A stretch of 64,000 nucleotides of DNA, from contig NC_089227.1 of NCBI RefSeq assembly GCF_963924675.1, forward strand, positions 48,168,080 to 48,232,079, given 5' to 3'. Each line of letters begins with the position of its first letter. The first letter of the stretch is position 1. Position numbers and translations under genes: made by a program. Under the pieces are notes generated by a model. The model was not told the origin of the DNA and made no database searches. It worked only from the letters and a program-made list of their open reading frames with translations. Source of the DNA: Phocoena phocoena (lineage: Eukaryota; Chordata; Mammalia; Artiodactyla; Phocoenidae). This document shows, one piece after another, positions 11,253 to 24,563 of this stretch.

Positions 11253-11286
<34 letters not shown>
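11064..11286 (+). mobile_element. CHR-type SINE (short form), with 15-bp TSD
   Basis: tRNA(Glu)-derived head 'ggcttccctggtggcgcag', A/B-box-like promoter region, body ending '...gcgtaccgc' and a 30+ nt poly(A). Perfect TSD 'agaaatagacaatag' at 11049-11063 and 11286-11300. The clean TSD and long tail suggest a recent insertion. Confidence 0.95.
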
Positions 11287-11288
<2 letters not shown>

Positions 11289-11300
11289 AATAGACAATAG

Positions 11301-12300
11301 ACAATTTCAACACAATGTGCAGTAGAAAATGTCACAAATTACACTTTTAATAAACTTTCTCTATAAGTTCTCAGCCATATCTTGATATACCAAGGGAGAT
11401 AAGTTTTCCTAGTTAGCCTTCTATTTTCAAAAGCTTATTTTTTTGGCATGTAATTTCTGCGATATTCAATGGATATGCTTTTAAAACTTACCATCTGTTA
11501 AATGTTCTGGTGCAATTGTTTCACTTAATATATATCAGAATTTCACAGCATTATCATTTAAAAAATTTTCATTAAAGTCCTGTTGAAATTTCAGGTTTCC
11601 ATTTAATTAGTTAATCTGATTTTACTTATACTGGCACTCATATATATATTTCTAGGTACTGGCAATAGTTTTTAATATAGTTTATTTCATAACGGTTTAA
11701 GTAGTATTTTTAAGTAGTATTTTATGACATAGTCACATTTTATCTGAACACAGAAGAATATTTTTGACTTCCACAAAAAGCACAATCTTTTTTAAAAATA
11801 CATGGCTTTCTTAGTTTATCTTTTCATTTTCCACTTTTGATAGAGATAGGATTCCAAAGAAATAATTCTCTCTACTATAACAAATATAATAGTATAAGTA
11901 CAAAGACAAATTGCAGTTGACATTTTGCCCCAGCATAAAGCAAAAAAATGAAGAACGGTAGGACTCACAGCGAGTGAAAGCTTATGTTCTACCAGGTATG
12001 GCAAGCACTCAGGTCTGCAAGTAGTTTGCATCCAGGACAGAAAGACTCTTACCCTGCTGCGGAGTCACAGGTTATGTGCCATGTGACTATTTAAACTCAC
12101 TCTTTAGCTGGCTGCATAAGTGGGTTAAATTTTTTATAACATTATTCAAATCAACATGCTAACAGCCAAATAAAGCTTATCTTTAGCCTCCTGTCCAAAT
12201 CACTAAGAAGGCAGTTGGGAAAATAATTTTCCTTTTCATCATTTGCAGGGCTGCCCACCTGCCTTGTATGGGGTTAGTACTTGATAGTTTCTGGAGCATT
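11301..12300. other. Intergenic DNA, nothing recognised
   Basis: AT-rich, no coding potential or family-specific repeat seen. Confidence 0.55.
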
Positions 12301-13570
12301 TATTTATTAGTTCATTCAGCAAGTAATTGAAAGGTATTGTTCTAGGAGCTGCGGATACCATAGAGAGTAAAACAGAAAAATCCCTGTCCTCAGAAAGACT
12401 ACATTCTAATGGGGGGAGATGGAAGATTAAAAAAATAGGAAAATAAAAAGTGTTAAGTATGTTGGAACTACAGAGAAAAATGAAGCTGACTAGTAACCAT
12501 AATCCAGGAAAGAGCTGGTGGACTTCTGGAACAAGGTGATCACATAGGGGATGATGAAAAGTGGTTGAATTATGGATATATTTTGAAGATGAAGCTGACA
12601 AGTTTTACTAAAATATAAGACAAAAAGTATGAGTCAAAAATTTTTTAGTTGAGCACCTGAAGAATGTAGTTGCCATTTACTGAGAAAAAGACTGTGGGTG
12701 TTTTTGTTTGTGGCCAGTAGTGGGGAAGCTTAGTTTTGTTTTAGACTTGTTAAGTTTGAGATGTCTTTTAGATATTCAAATGGAGATGTTAAAGTACGCA
12801 GGTAGGTATCTGGATTTGAATTTTCGGGAAGAAGTTCAGACTAAAGACAAAAATTTGGTAGACATCAAAATATAGATAATGTTTAAAGCTATGTGACTAT
12901 TCATACTCACTCCTTAAGTAATATCACCTGAAGTTCTGAGAACTGACCTCTGGGAAATTATTTAGAGACTGAGGGTGTGAAGAGGATCCAGTATCCAGGA
13001 CTGTGAAGGAATGGCTACTGAGGTAGGGAGAAAATGGGAAATGGTGATGTCCTGGAAGCATAGTGAAGGAGATGGTTGAAAGGCGAGGCATTAAATCAAC
13101 TGCGTCAAATACTGCCCATAGGTCAAGTAGGGTGAAAACTCAGAACTCATCAATGGATTTAGCAGTATGGAAGCTCTTGCTGATCTTGACAAGAACAGTT
13201 CAGGTCTGGAGGAGAAGATAAACGAAGCAGTTGCTTTGGGAATGCTAAATATAGAGGAATTTTGTTTCTAAGATGGGAGAAAATAAAGCCAGAATCCGTT
13301 AGCTGATGGTCAAGCCTCTCGATACCTACTTTGTATAACACGTTACTATATCCATCTTGACTCTGGAGTTACAGTCTTACTGAAGGAATGGAAGAAATGA
13401 CAACATAATGGCACCAGGTAACTAATGCTAGAATAGTTTAAAAGATAAAGTATTGGTGTCACAGAAAAGGCGGAGTTTAAATCCTATGTTAAAGAAGTTG
13501 GATCTAGGTAGATGAAGAGTGGGAACAAAGGAATAGTATATTTGGGGAACAGTAAGATTGGTCTGGCTGG
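12300..13570 (+). repeat. Ancient interspersed repeat, family not assigned
   Basis: Contains phrases I associate with an old, widely dispersed mammalian repeat ('gtctaggagctgcggatacc'-like start near 12340, 'gttaagtttgagatgtc' near 12750, 'ggattt agcagtatggaagctc' near 13160). It is diverged and non-coding. Class is uncertain; a library search would name it. Confidence 0.45.
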
Positions 13571-13970
13571 AATTCATATTAAAAAGACATAAACATGGAG
13601 AACTTTTACCACGTGCTAAATTCTAGTTTATTATTTTAGGACTGGCGATTAAAAGAAATAATCCATCTGTGGTAGCTATAGAATTTTAAAAAATTTGTTA
13701 AGTTTTATCATCCTTTTAAGTGATTTTCATTATTAAAAAATTCTCTCAAATGTCTTCTATATAATAGGACCACTAGGTATTAGTGAAGTAAATGCTAATA
13801 CAATCAGCTGAATTTAAATATCATAAAAGTTACTTTTAAGGATGAAGATTTTGCCTGCACATGACAAACACTTCTAGGTAAGCATAAATTTCCTTTTAAA
13901 ATGTTGATCTACCCCCTTTTTATGCTTTGGAATGGTATTTAAAAAAGTATTTTGTAAATAATTGTGTACA
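13571..13970. other. Intergenic DNA, nothing recognised
   Basis: No ORF, repeat family or motif recognised. Confidence 0.5.
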
Positions 13971-14690
13971 GTATCACGTCATCTGCAAACAGTGAGTTTT
14001 ACTTCTTTTTAAATTTGGATCCCTTTTGTTTCTTCTTCTCTGATTGCCGTGGCTAGAACTTCCAGAACTATGTTGAATAAAAGTGACAAGAGTGAACATC
14101 CTTGTCTTGTTCCTGATCTTGGAGGGAACGCTTTCAGCTTTTCACCGAGTATGATGTTAGCTGTGGGTTTGTCATATATGGCCTTTATTATGTTGAGGTA
14201 GGTTCCCTTCATGCCCACTTTCTGGAGTTTTTCTCATAAATGGGTGTTGAATTTTCTCAAAAGCTTTTTCTGCATATACTGAGATGATCATATGGCGTTT
14301 ATTCTTCAATTTGTTAATGTGGTGTATCACAGTGATTGATTTGCATATACTGAAGAATCCTTGCATGCCTGGGGTAAATCCCACTTGATCCTGGTTTATG
14401 ATCCCTTTACAATGTTCTTGGATTCGGTTTGCTAGTATTTTGTTGAGGATTTTTGTTTTTATGTTCATCAGTGATACGGGCCTGTAATTTTTTTTTGTAG
14501 TGTGTTTGTCTGGTTTTGGTATCAGGGTGATGGTGGCCTCGTAGAATGAGCTTGGGAGTGTTCCTTCCCGTGCAATTTCCGGGAAGTTTCAGGATAGGTG
14601 TTAACTCTTCTCTAAATGTTTACTAGAATTCGCCTGTGAAGCCATCTGGTCCTGGACTTTTTGTTTGTCGGAAGTTTTTTAATCACAGAA
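13971..14690 (-). mobile_element. L1 ORF2 fragment (reverse transcriptase)
   Basis: Read on the minus strand it is L1 ORF2 from the fingers/palm region ('gatggcttcacaggcgaatt'-like, near 14640) to just past the F/Y-x-D-D block ('tgtttgcagatgacgtgat', near 13985). Both ends are truncated inside ORF2; there is no 3' UTR or poly(A). Confidence 0.85.
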
Positions 14691-15241
14691 ATTTAAGTCT
14701 TATTTCTTAATGTTAGATGTATTATAGCTCATAATATATTCAACTCTACTTTTGGAAAATAAGTCTCGTTTATACTACCTTATGGATCTTTTACGGAAGT
14801 TTTATAATTCTAATTCATATAATACAAGATGCTAGGAGGGATTTCATTAAAAGACCAATACAGATTTAAACGTGCTTTTCAAGCATGAGTATCTTAATAT
14901 TTAGAATTTTTGAAGTTGTCAAGATCAATTCTGCAGGAAACTACCCAAGTTGTTGTTGATGTTTTAATCAAGGGAAACTGTTAGGTTGAGCCCTATGAAA
15001 CTGCCATTTTTGTAGGTCAAAATGATAGCATATTAGTGATTTAATATTGTTCAACATAAAAATTCCAACTTGGCTCTCAAGTTTACTAGACTGCCTCTTC
15101 CCCTCTTATCAATCTAAAGGGGGAGAGGCATTCTCGTAGAAATTGCATGTTCTTTGACAAACTGTTCTTACTGAGTCTGTTTTATGAAGGTTCTGCCCTA
15201 GGTCCTATGGTTTATTTGTTTAGGCTTAATAGTTTATATAC
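14691..15241. other. Intergenic DNA, nothing recognised
   Basis: No feature recognised between the L1 fragment and the SINE. Confidence 0.5.
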
Positions 15242-15453
15242 TTTTTTTTTTTTTTTTTTTTGCGGTATGCGGGCCTCTCACTGTTGGGGCCCCTCCCGTT
15301 GCGGAGCACAGGCTCCGGACGCGCAGGCTCAGCGGCCATTGCTCACAGGCCCAGCCACTCCACGGCATGTGGGATCTTCCCGGACTGGGGCACGAACCCG
15401 TGTCCCCTGCATCGGCAGGCGGACTCTCAACCACTGCGCCACCAGGGAAGCCC
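15242..15453 (-). mobile_element. CHR-type SINE (short form)
   Basis: Poly(T) at 15242-15261, then the reverse complement of the CHR SINE ending in '...accagggaagccc'. A short TSD 'tatatac' flanks it (15235-15241 and 15454-15460). Confidence 0.93.
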
Positions 15454-16618
15454 TATATACATATTTTTACAAGGTAGTAAAAAATACACATAATCAAACA
15501 CAGACATGCTTATCATTAAAGTTAATTTTACCAAGCTTAAAAGCTTACTATGCTCACTAACATGTGAAATAATATTCACCCATCTTTAAAATTTTAACTG
15601 GTTAACTTATCTTACAATGGATGGTAGGATATAAATGTTATCTTATACCAGCACCTAAAACAAATAATAAGATCCAGTTCATATGTACAGAGAATGGTTT
15701 TAGGTGAAGGCTCTGAATTTTTAATGCTATGTTGGCTATCCATAAAAATGGGACCGTTTCACAAGGGAAACGGGGAAGGATTGGGTTAGAGTGAGTCAAG
15801 CAAGTACCTTTTGGGGCCAGATGATAGATTTTTCAACATGATTTATATTATAGAAAATTTGAGCTTTAGAGAATCTGTGGTTTTATCTAAATTTTAGCAT
15901 ATCTAAATATTCTGTTAAACATCTTTCTGAAGAATGGTATGATTAATGCAAATAATCACTATGTGAGTCAATGCAGAAAAAATATTAAAACATACCGTAG
16001 ATGCTATCATTGTGGTAACTAATACCACAATAACCTCTTATCCATAAAGACTCATTAAGAAAATCAAATATATTTTAATGACATGCATATTTTGATTTTA
16101 ATTTTTATGTGCCACTGTTTTATTTTATACATATAAATTAAATGAGAACGCGTGATGAAGAAATAGGGCTTACCAGTTCCAAGTTTTAGGAAAAAACTTT
16201 TTACTTGGCTATCACTATTAGAAGACATAAGTACTTTAAAAAACAAATAATGGTCATCTTTCTTTTTCAATTGTTTCATCAGGAGGAATCTTTCTCTGAT
16301 GATAAAACTTACAAGCTAAATTAAAATGCACTCTACTCATTGGCAAGCCACACCAGCAAGAATAATGTGATCACAGTACTTGGAAGTTTTTGATTTATAA
16401 CTATACTATTCTCTACTTATAAGTCTGCAGTCTAGGAGGCAGAGCAATGAATCATTACAATTGTCTATCTGGGAAATGTCAAAAGATTAAGGGCAGAAGA
16501 AGAGAGGAAAAAGAAAGACCACACATCTATTTGAGAAATATTCCTCAATTAATGGAAATATATCACTAGCACATAAATCCAGTGCTAAAGAAATACATTT
16601 TAAAAATCTTTAACACGG
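15454..16618. other. Intergenic DNA, nothing recognised
   Basis: AT-rich sequence without recognised gene or repeat. Confidence 0.5.
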
Positions 16619-16830
16619 GGGGCTTCCCTGGTGGTGCAGTGGTTGAGAGTCCGCCTGCCGATGCAGGGCACACGGGGGTTCGTGCCCTGGTCCGGGAGGA
16701 TCCCACATACCGCGGAGCAGCTGGGCCCGTGAGCCATGACTGCTGAGCCTGCGCGTCTGGAGCCTGTGCTCCGCAACAGGAGAGGCCACAGCAGTGAGGG
16801 GCCCGCGTACCGCAAAAAAAAAAAAAAAAA
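16619..16830 (+). mobile_element. CHR-type SINE (short form)
   Basis: Head 'ggcttccctggtggtgcag', body to '...cgcgtaccgc', poly(A) at 16814-16830. No clear TSD. It lies just beyond the proposed 3' end of CASD1. Confidence 0.92.
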
Positions 16831-17064
16831 CAAAGAAAACGTTAACATTACTAATAAAACAATGTTTTAACTCATGGGCAGAAAAGCAGATTATCCTCTG
16901 AAGCACTGATAACTAAATTATTCTTTAACTGTCACAGTGACTTACCCATATATGCTAAGAGATTGAAAAAGTAAATTTAAGTTGAGGAAATGAATTAGAC
17001 ATTTGAACCAATCATTAATGGATCCAGCTTTAAAAATAAACAGTTTAATTGATACTTTACAATA

Positions 17065-18226
17065 CAAAAATAAGCATCCACAGAATGTTTATTTACTGTT
17101 TAAATTACTCCATATTTTCATATACCGTGAACAAAAAATATTTTACCCCATACACAGTAACAGCAAACAAGTGCAATCTTTCAAACATTAAAATTTATAA
17201 TCAAATCTGTACAACAGATAAATAAATTTATACCTCTAACAGTTAGCTTGTAACAAAACCAAAAACATACATTGCCCAAGGTCACCGGTTTACTTAAAAT
17301 TCTACTTATGGTTATACATCTCACACATAACTTGAATCTTTACTACACTGCACAAGTTTAGGTTGATAAATATTTTTTTAAAAATAGGAGGGAGTAATAG
17401 GAAATACCAAAATGGTTATAAAGAGCTTCCAAACATTGGAAATAATACACAAAATTAGATGGGGGAAAGCATATTCAATGGATCCACAGGGTAACTGGTA
17501 TTACACTGGTATAGCTTAAAGAAAGGAAACAGGTGAATGTTTGGACTAGAAAGAAAAAAATGGCCTTTTTATGAAAAGCTACAACAGTATCAATGACAAA
17601 ACCCTGTCATGGAGCCTAGAACAACTTTGAGACAAAGTGTACAAAGATTTTAGGCTTATATACCTGAAAACCATAGTTAGGAAGAAAACTCATGTCAGGA
17701 AACATAACAATCAGAACATGAACACAGAAGACATACTGTTTGTCATTCCACATCATTGCACATATAAGAAAACAATATTGCAGTCTTTCTTAAGAAAGTT
17801 TTCAACGAAATAGGAAGTTCCATGATGAATACAGGTGCATACAATTTTATTACCACAAATTTAGTAAATATCAAAACACTCAGTGGTGTCACTAAGCTAA
17901 TTATCTGTATTTTTTACTGGAAAGGTAATTATTTCCCTGCCTTCATAGGTTAACTTAAAATCACTTATAAAAGGAAATACAGATCCAGTAGAAAAGACTT
18001 TTCACATGCAGTCCTATACAATGCACTCTGCTTCAATTTTCTTCCGTATTTCACATCATATATGTACATTTCCAAAATATACAACCACATATGTTGAACA
18101 GATGTCACTGAGCTATCTTCTTGTCACACAAATTTTTATTTACATATACATTTGTATCTTCAGATAGATGCTGTTCTCCTCCAGGTAGACACAAAGTTAA
18201 TCTGAAGAGTTTAAGGTTTTAGTATC
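17065..18226 (-). other. CASD1: Probable CASD1 3' untranslated region
   Basis: About 1.15 kb of AT-rich, repeat-free sequence directly after the stop codon. A minus-strand AATAAA lies at 17093-17088, giving a plausible cleavage site near 17065-17075. Other AATAAA hexamers (for example near 18133 and 17843, minus strand) could give shorter 3' UTRs. The end point is inferred from the hexamer and from the first SINE lying just beyond. Confidence 0.45.
17088..17093 (-). terminator. CASD1: Candidate poly(A) signal of CASD1
   Basis: AATAAA on the minus strand ('tttatt' as written), about 1.14 kb after the stop codon. Chosen as the most distal hexamer before the SINE at 16619; other copies upstream are possible. 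Confidence 0.35.
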
Positions 18227-18493
18227 CTAATGTCTTGATTTATCTTGAACAGATGATAAGATGAGGAGTCCACAAAAAAATGCAGCTATACATGCCAATC
18301 TTTTCAACAGAGATGAGTTATCTTTAGGAATAATAATCTGTGCAAGATCATTAGTGATCTGAGAAATTTCATGTGCCACACAAACAAATATGAAAGTGCT
18401 GACAATGATGTTGAGCATAGGGTTTCCAGGTATGAGTACCAAGATACCCCTTGTGTCTGCTGCCAGCCATATGTGATACTGACAAATAAATAG
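18227..18493 (-). CDS. CASD1: CASD1 terminal coding exon with natural stop
   Basis: 267 bp, 88 codons plus TAG at 18229-18227. It starts LFICQYHIWLAADTRG after the acceptor 'tcctttcag'. It encodes the last membrane segments (MLNIIVSTFIFVCVAHEIS and ACIAAFFCGLLILSS) and a short polar tail ending DKSRH. Length and end match the known C-terminus of CASD1, so the protein is not truncated. Confidence 0.97.
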   Translation of the reverse strand, partial: LFICQYHIWLAADTRGILVLIPGNPMLNIIVSTFIFVCVAHEISQITNDLAQIIIPKDNSSLLKRLACIAAFFCGLLILSSVQDKSRH

Positions 18494-19167
18494 CTGAAAG
18501 GAAAAATATGGAAGTCAGATATGTTCAGAGGGTCCATGAATACATTACAGATTTTCCTAATTTAAACATATGATAGCATAATTACATCAGAAGGCTTTTC
18601 CAAAACCATTTAATTATGTTTCACTGTTGGCCTTGAAAAGTCCAGTGTCCAGAACTCCTAATTGCTGAAGCACTGCTTCAAAGTCCCCAAGAAATGAACC
18701 ACCAGGAACCTTATAACTTGAAAAACATTTCTTTGTCAGCTGTCTTCTGCATCATGCAATGATATATGGACTTCTGTATTCAGATGCCAAATAAAGAATT
18801 ACTGTGTGTGTGTGTGTGTGTACACGTCTGTACTACATGTATATTTGTGAATATACTTATGTATATGTGTATATGAATGGGAAATGGTATGTTTTTTAAG
18901 ATGTCCTTGTGTTTGTTCTGCACCAGACAAATGTCTTGAATTGCATTTGAATGTTTCAAAAGTGTATTTCAACTTCTATGTGAGTATACATATTAGAGGA
19001 CACAATTAGTACTTTCGATTGTGATTACAAACGTGGTTCTACCATCTCATTGCTTCAAAATATCAAAGATTAGGAAAATGCTTAAGCTACTTCAACAAAT
19101 ATCAACATGCTGAAGAATGCTGAATTCTATACAATCTCTCTTTTAAAGGAGACTTAAAAAATAGGAC
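18494..19167. other. CASD1 last-intron sequence before the L1 block
   Basis: Non-repetitive intron sequence with a short (TG)n run at 18803-18820. Nothing else recognised. Confidence 0.6.
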
Positions 19168-20171
19168 ATTCAGAGACAAGATGGCAGAGCAGAAGGACCT
19201 TGCTCTCAGGAGAACATCAAAAAATTAAAAAGACTGGAATCTTCCAAAACAAGATATTCTATTTCCAAAGACATAAAGAAGAAACCATGAGATAGTAGGA
19301 GGGGCACTCTCATGATGTAATCAAATCCCATACCACCTGGGTGGGAGGACCACAAACTGGAGAATAATTGTATCACAGAAGTTTTCCCACAGGAGTGAGA
19401 GCTCTGAGCTCCACACCATGCCTAGGGGTTCAGCATTGGGAGGAGGAGCCAATCGGCTTTGAAGGCCAGTGGGGCTCAACTGCAGGAGCTCCACAGGATT
19501 GGGGGAAACAGAGACTTCACTCTTGGAGGATGCACACCAAGACCCAGGGCAAAAGCAGAGACTCCACAGGAGCCTGGGCCAGAATTACCTGCTGGTCTTG
19601 GAAGGTCTCCTGGGGAGGTGGCAGGCATAGCAGGGACCTACGTGAACTTTGGCTAGAGGCAGACATCTTGGGTCCTTTGACTAAGACCTGGTTGCACCCA
19701 ACTGCCTATAAGCTCCAGGGCTGGAACATCTCAGGCCAAAAACCAAAAGGGCAGGAACACAGCCCCACCCACCAGCAGCCAGGCTGCCTAAAGACTTCTT
19801 GAGCCCACAGCCACCTCTAGACACGCCCCTTGACATGGCCCTGCCCACAAGAGGGCCAAGACCTGGCTCCACCCACCAAAAGAAGGCACTGGCCTCACCC
19901 CCGCCAGGAAGCCTGCACAAGCATCTAGACTGGACTAACCCACCAGAGGGGAGACACCAGAAGCAAGAAAACTATGATCCAGCAGCCTGTGGAACTGAGT
20001 CTGAAAACAGGTCAGAACTACCCTGGGACCAGCTGGTCCCTGGCCCTTGGGTGACGAGAGGGGAGTGTAGTGCTGGGACATACAGGACATCCCCTATAGA
20101 GGGCCACTTCTCCAAGGTCAAGAAACATAACTAAACTACAACATATATAAAAACACAAATAGGAAATTAAA

Positions 20172-21083
20172 ATGAGATGGCAAAGGAATATGTTCCAGAT
20201 GAAGGAACAAGATAAAAATAACAACTAAGTGAAGTAGCAATAACCAGTCTACCCAAGAAAGAGTTCAGAGTAGTAATGGTAAAGACGATCCAATAACTTG
20301 GGAAAAGAATGATGTACAGAGTGAGAAGTTACAAGAAGTTTTTAGCAAAGAGTTAGAAAGTATAAAGAACAACCAAACAGAATCGAAGAATACAGTAACT
20401 GCAATGAAAAATACACTAGAAGGAATCAATAGTACAATAAATGAGGCAGAGGAATGAATCAGTGAGCTGGAAGACAGAGTGGTGGAAATTATTGCCATGG
20501 AACAAAATAAGAATAAAATGAGTACAGTTTAAGAAACCTCTGGGACAATGTCAAACACACCAACATTTGCATTAGAGGGGTCCCAGAAGGAGAAGAGGGA
20601 GAGAAAGGACCTGAGATAATACTTGAAGAGATAATAGCTGAAAAATTCCCAAACATGGGAAAGGAAACAGTCACCCAAGTCCAGGAAATTCACAGACCCA
20701 TACAGGATTAACCCAAGGAGGAACATGGTGAGACAACAGTAATCAAATTGACAAAAATTAAATATAATGAAAAAATATTAAAAAAAAAAAGGAAAAAGCA
20801 ACAAATAACATACAAGGGAATCCCTGCAGGAGTATCAGCTGATTTTTCAGCAGAAACTCTAGGCCAGAAGGGAGTGGCACAATATAAAGTGATGAAAGGG
20901 AAAAACATACAATGAAAATTACTCTACCAAGCAAGGCCCTTGGTTCAAATTAGATGGAGAAATCAAAAGCTCCACAGACAAGCAAAAGTAAAAGAATTCA
21001 GCACCACCAAACCGGCTTTACAACAAATGCTAAAAGAACTTCTCTCGGCAGAAAAGGCCACAACTAAAACAAGAACATTATGA
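20172..21083 (+). pseudogene. L1 copy 1 ORF1 remnant
   Basis: Starts ATG AGA TGG CAA and ends after LKELLSAEKATTKTRTL. It has several in-frame stops within the first 60 codons (for example TGA in EAEE* near 20455). Only the C-terminal domain blocks (SAETLGQKG, LRSKQK-like) are easy to read. Not functional. Confidence 0.75.
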
Positions 21084-21415
21084 AATGGGAAAGCTCAGCA
21101 GTAAAGGCAAACATACAGGAAATCATCTACACATGAACATGATATCTAAACCAGTAACTGTGAGAGAAGGAAACTACAGAAAAGTAATGCAGGATATTTG
21201 AAATGCATTTGATATTACGATATCAGAAACTTAAACAATCATGTATAGACAGGTATATCAAAACCTCATGGTAACCACAAACCAAAAAGCCATAATAGAT
21301 ATACACACAAAGAAATCCAAACATAACACTATAAAAATAGTCATCAAATCACAAGAGAACAAATGAGGAAAGGAAGAAAAAAGACCTACAAAAACAAATC
21401 CAAAACAACAAACAT

Positions 21416-24400
21416 AATGGCAAGAAGGACATACATACTGATAATTACCTTAAATGTAAGCAGAGTAATTGCTCCAAACAAAGACACAGATTGGCTGAAT
21501 GGATGCAAACACAAGACCAGTATATATGCTGTCTATAAGAGACCCATGTCAGACCTAGAGACACATACAACTGAAAGTGAGGGGATGGAAAAAGGTTTTC
21601 CATACAAATGGGAATCAATAGCAATACTCATATCAGACAAAAGAGACTTTAAAATACTGTCACAAGAGACAAAGAAGGACACTACAGAATGATCAAGGGA
21701 TCAATCCAGGAAGAAGACAGAACAACTGTAATATGCACCCAACACAGGAGCACCTCAATGTACAAGGCAAAATGTTAACAGACATAAAAGGAGAAATTGA
21801 CAGTAACACAAAAACAGTGGGAGACTTTAACACCCCACTTACATCAATGGACAGGTCATCCAGACAGAAAATCAATAAGGAAACACAGGCCTTAAATGAC
21901 ACATTAGCCCAGAAGGACTTAAATGCTATTTATAGGGTGTGCCAATCAAAAGAGCAGTAGGATACACATTCTTTTCAAGTGCACATGGCATGGAACATTC
22001 TCCAGCATAGATCACATGCTGGACCACAAAGCAAGCCTGGGTAAATTTACAAAAACTGAAATCATATCAAGCATCTTTACTGACCACAACACTATGAGAT
22101 GAGAAAATCAATTACAGGAAAAATGCTGTAAAAAACACAAACATGTGGAGGCTGAACAATATGGTACTAAACAACCAATGGATCACTGAAGAAATCAAAG
22201 AGGAAATAAATACCTAGAGGCAAATGAAAAATGAAAACACAACAATCCAAAACCTGTGGGAGGCAGACAAAGCAGTTCTAAGAGGGAAGTTTATAGGAAT
22301 ACAATCTTACCTCAGGAAACAAGAAAAATCTCAAACAACCTAACTTTACACTTGAAGCAACTAGAGAAAGAACAAAACAAAACCCAAAGTTAGAAGAAAG
22401 AAAGAAATCATAAAGATCAGAGTAGAAATAAATGAAATAGAGATGAAGAAAACAATAGAAAAAATCAATGACATAGAAGCTGGTTCTTTAAAAAGATAAA
22501 CAAAATTGATAAATCTTTAGCTAGACTCACCAAGAAAAAAGGGAGGGCTCAAATCAATAAAATTAGAAATGAGAAAGGAGAAGTTACAATGGACATCACA
22601 GAAATACAAAAGATCAGAAGAGACTACTACAAATAACTATATGCCAATAAAATGGACCACCTAGAAGAAATGGACAAATTCTTAGAAAGGTACAATTTCC
22701 TAAAACTGAACCAGGAAGAAATGGAAAATATGAACAGACAAATCACAAGCACTGAAGTTGAAACTGTGATTTAAAAATTCTCAACAAACAGAAGTCCAAG
22801 ACCAGGTGGCTTCACAGAATTCTAGCAAACATTTAACACCTATCCTTCTGAAACTATTCCAAAAAATTGCAGAGGAAGGAACACTTCCAAACTCATTCTA
22901 TGAGGCTACCATCACCCTGATACCAAAACCAGACAAAGGCACCACAAAAAAAGAAAATTACAGGCCAACACAAGTGATGAACAAAGACAAAAAAATACTC
23001 AACAAAATACTACCAAATCAAATCCAGCAATACATTAAAAGGATCACAGAATCATGATCAGGTTGGGATTTATATCAGGGAGGCGAGGAGTCTTTGATAT
23101 CTGTAAATCAATCAGTATGATATACCACATTAACAAATTGAAAAATAAAAACCATATGATCATCTCAGTAGGTGCAGAAACAGCTTTTGATAAAATTCAC
23201 CATCCATTTATGATTAAAAAACTCTCCAGAAAGGGGGCATAGAGGAAATCTATCTCAACATAATAAAAGCCATATATGACAAACCCACAGCTAACCTCAT
23301 TTGCAAAGGTGAAAAGCTGAAAGCATTTCCTGTAAGATCAGAAACAAGAAAAGGATGTCCACTATCAGTACTTTTATTCAACATAGTTTGGACGTTCTAG
23401 CCACAGCAATGAGAAGAAAAAGAAATAAAGGGATCCAAATTGGTAAAGAAGAAGTAAAGCTGTCCCTGTTCGGGGAGGACATGAGAGTATACATAGAAAA
23501 TCCTAAAGATGCTACCAGAAAACTACTAGAGCTCAGCCATGAATTCAGTAAAGTTGCAGGATACAAAATTAATACACAGAAATCTCTTGCATTCCTATGC
23601 TCTAACAACAAAAGATCAGAAAGAGAAATTAAGGAAACTATCCCATTTACTACTGCAACAAAAAGAATAAAATAGCTAGGAATAAACCAACCTAGGGAGG
23701 CAAAACATCTGTATTTTGAAAACTATAAGATGCTGATGAAAGAAATTGAAGATGACACACACAGAAAGATACACTGTGTTCTTGGATTAGAAGAATCAAT
23801 ATTGTTAAAATGCCTATACTACCCAAGGTAATCTACAGATTTGATGCAATACCTATCAAGTTACCAATGGCATGTTTTGCAGATCTAGGACAAAAAAATG
23901 TTAAAATTTGTATGGAAACACAAAGGACCCCAAATAGCCAAAGCAATCTTGAGAAAGAAAATGGAGCTGGAGGAATCAGGATCCCTGACTTCAGACTATA
24001 CTATAATGCTACAGTCATAAAAACAGTATGGTACTGGCACAAAAACAGAAATACAGATCAAATGGAACAGGATAAAAATCCCAGAAATAAACCCACACAC
24101 CTATGGTAAATTAATCTACAACAAAGGAGGCAAGAATATACAATGGAGAAAAGACAGTCTCTTCAGTAAGTGGTGCTGGGAAAACTGGACAGCTACATGT
24201 AAAAGAATGATATTAAAACATTCTCTAACATCACGTACAAAAACAAACCCAAAATGGATTAAAGACCTAAATGTAAGACCGCATACTATAAAACTCTTAG
24301 TGGAAAATATAGGCAGGACACTGTTTGACATATATCACAGCAAGATCTTTTTGGATCTGTCTCCTAGAGTAATGGAAATAAAAATAAACAAATGAGACTG

Positions 24401-24563
24401 AATTAAATAAATGCTTTTACACAGCAAAGGAAACCATACACCAAATGAAAAGACAACCTGTAGAATTGGAGAAAATATTTGCAAACAATGTGACTGACAA
24501 GTGATTAATCTCCAAAATATACAGCTAGCTCATACAGCTCAATATCAAAAAAACAAAGAATGA
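21416..24563 (+). pseudogene. L1 copy 1 ORF2 remnant (5' portion)
   Basis: Endonuclease plus reverse transcriptase of L1, broken by numerous stops and frameshifts. The palm motif reads FGEDM instead of FADDM, so the first catalytic Asp of the YxDD-like box is Glu. The last part continues at 29622-29767 after an inserted L1. Confidence 0.75.

Larger units (their letters stand above)
19168..24563 (+). mobile_element. L1 copy 1 (5' UTR, ORF1, most of ORF2), interrupted at its 3' end
   Basis: It starts with 'gagacaagatggcagagcag', a full-length-type L1 5' end, followed by a GC-rich 5' UTR (to ~20170), a degenerate ORF1 (ATG 20172, end ~21083) and ORF2 (from 21416). ORF2 endonuclease (LNVSRVIAPNKD, PMSDLETHTTES), RT ([21 protein letters not shown] at 23470) and C-terminal blocks ([12 protein letters not shown]) are readable across many stops. 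At 24563, in the phrase 'ctcaatatcaaaaaaacaa', it breaks into ORF1 of another L1 and appears to resume at 29622. Antisense to CASD1. Confidence 0.88.

Noticed and set aside
11008..11335. Overlapping frames of 60-138 codons in CHR SINEs (also at 15147-15560, 16600-16906, 27313-27705, 34293-34678, 36200-36802, 38377-38869, 39271-39561, 47514-47828, 61607-61872)
   Set aside because: Translations of the same tRNA-derived SINE in different frames; not genes.
12239..12601. 120-codon minus-strand frame
   Set aside because: Lies in an ancient repeat, no recognisable domain, no splice or promoter context.
1..17000. SGCE exons downstream of CASD1
   Set aside because: Expected neighbour from mammalian synteny, but no exon-like conserved coding sequence was recognised; it probably lies left of the window.
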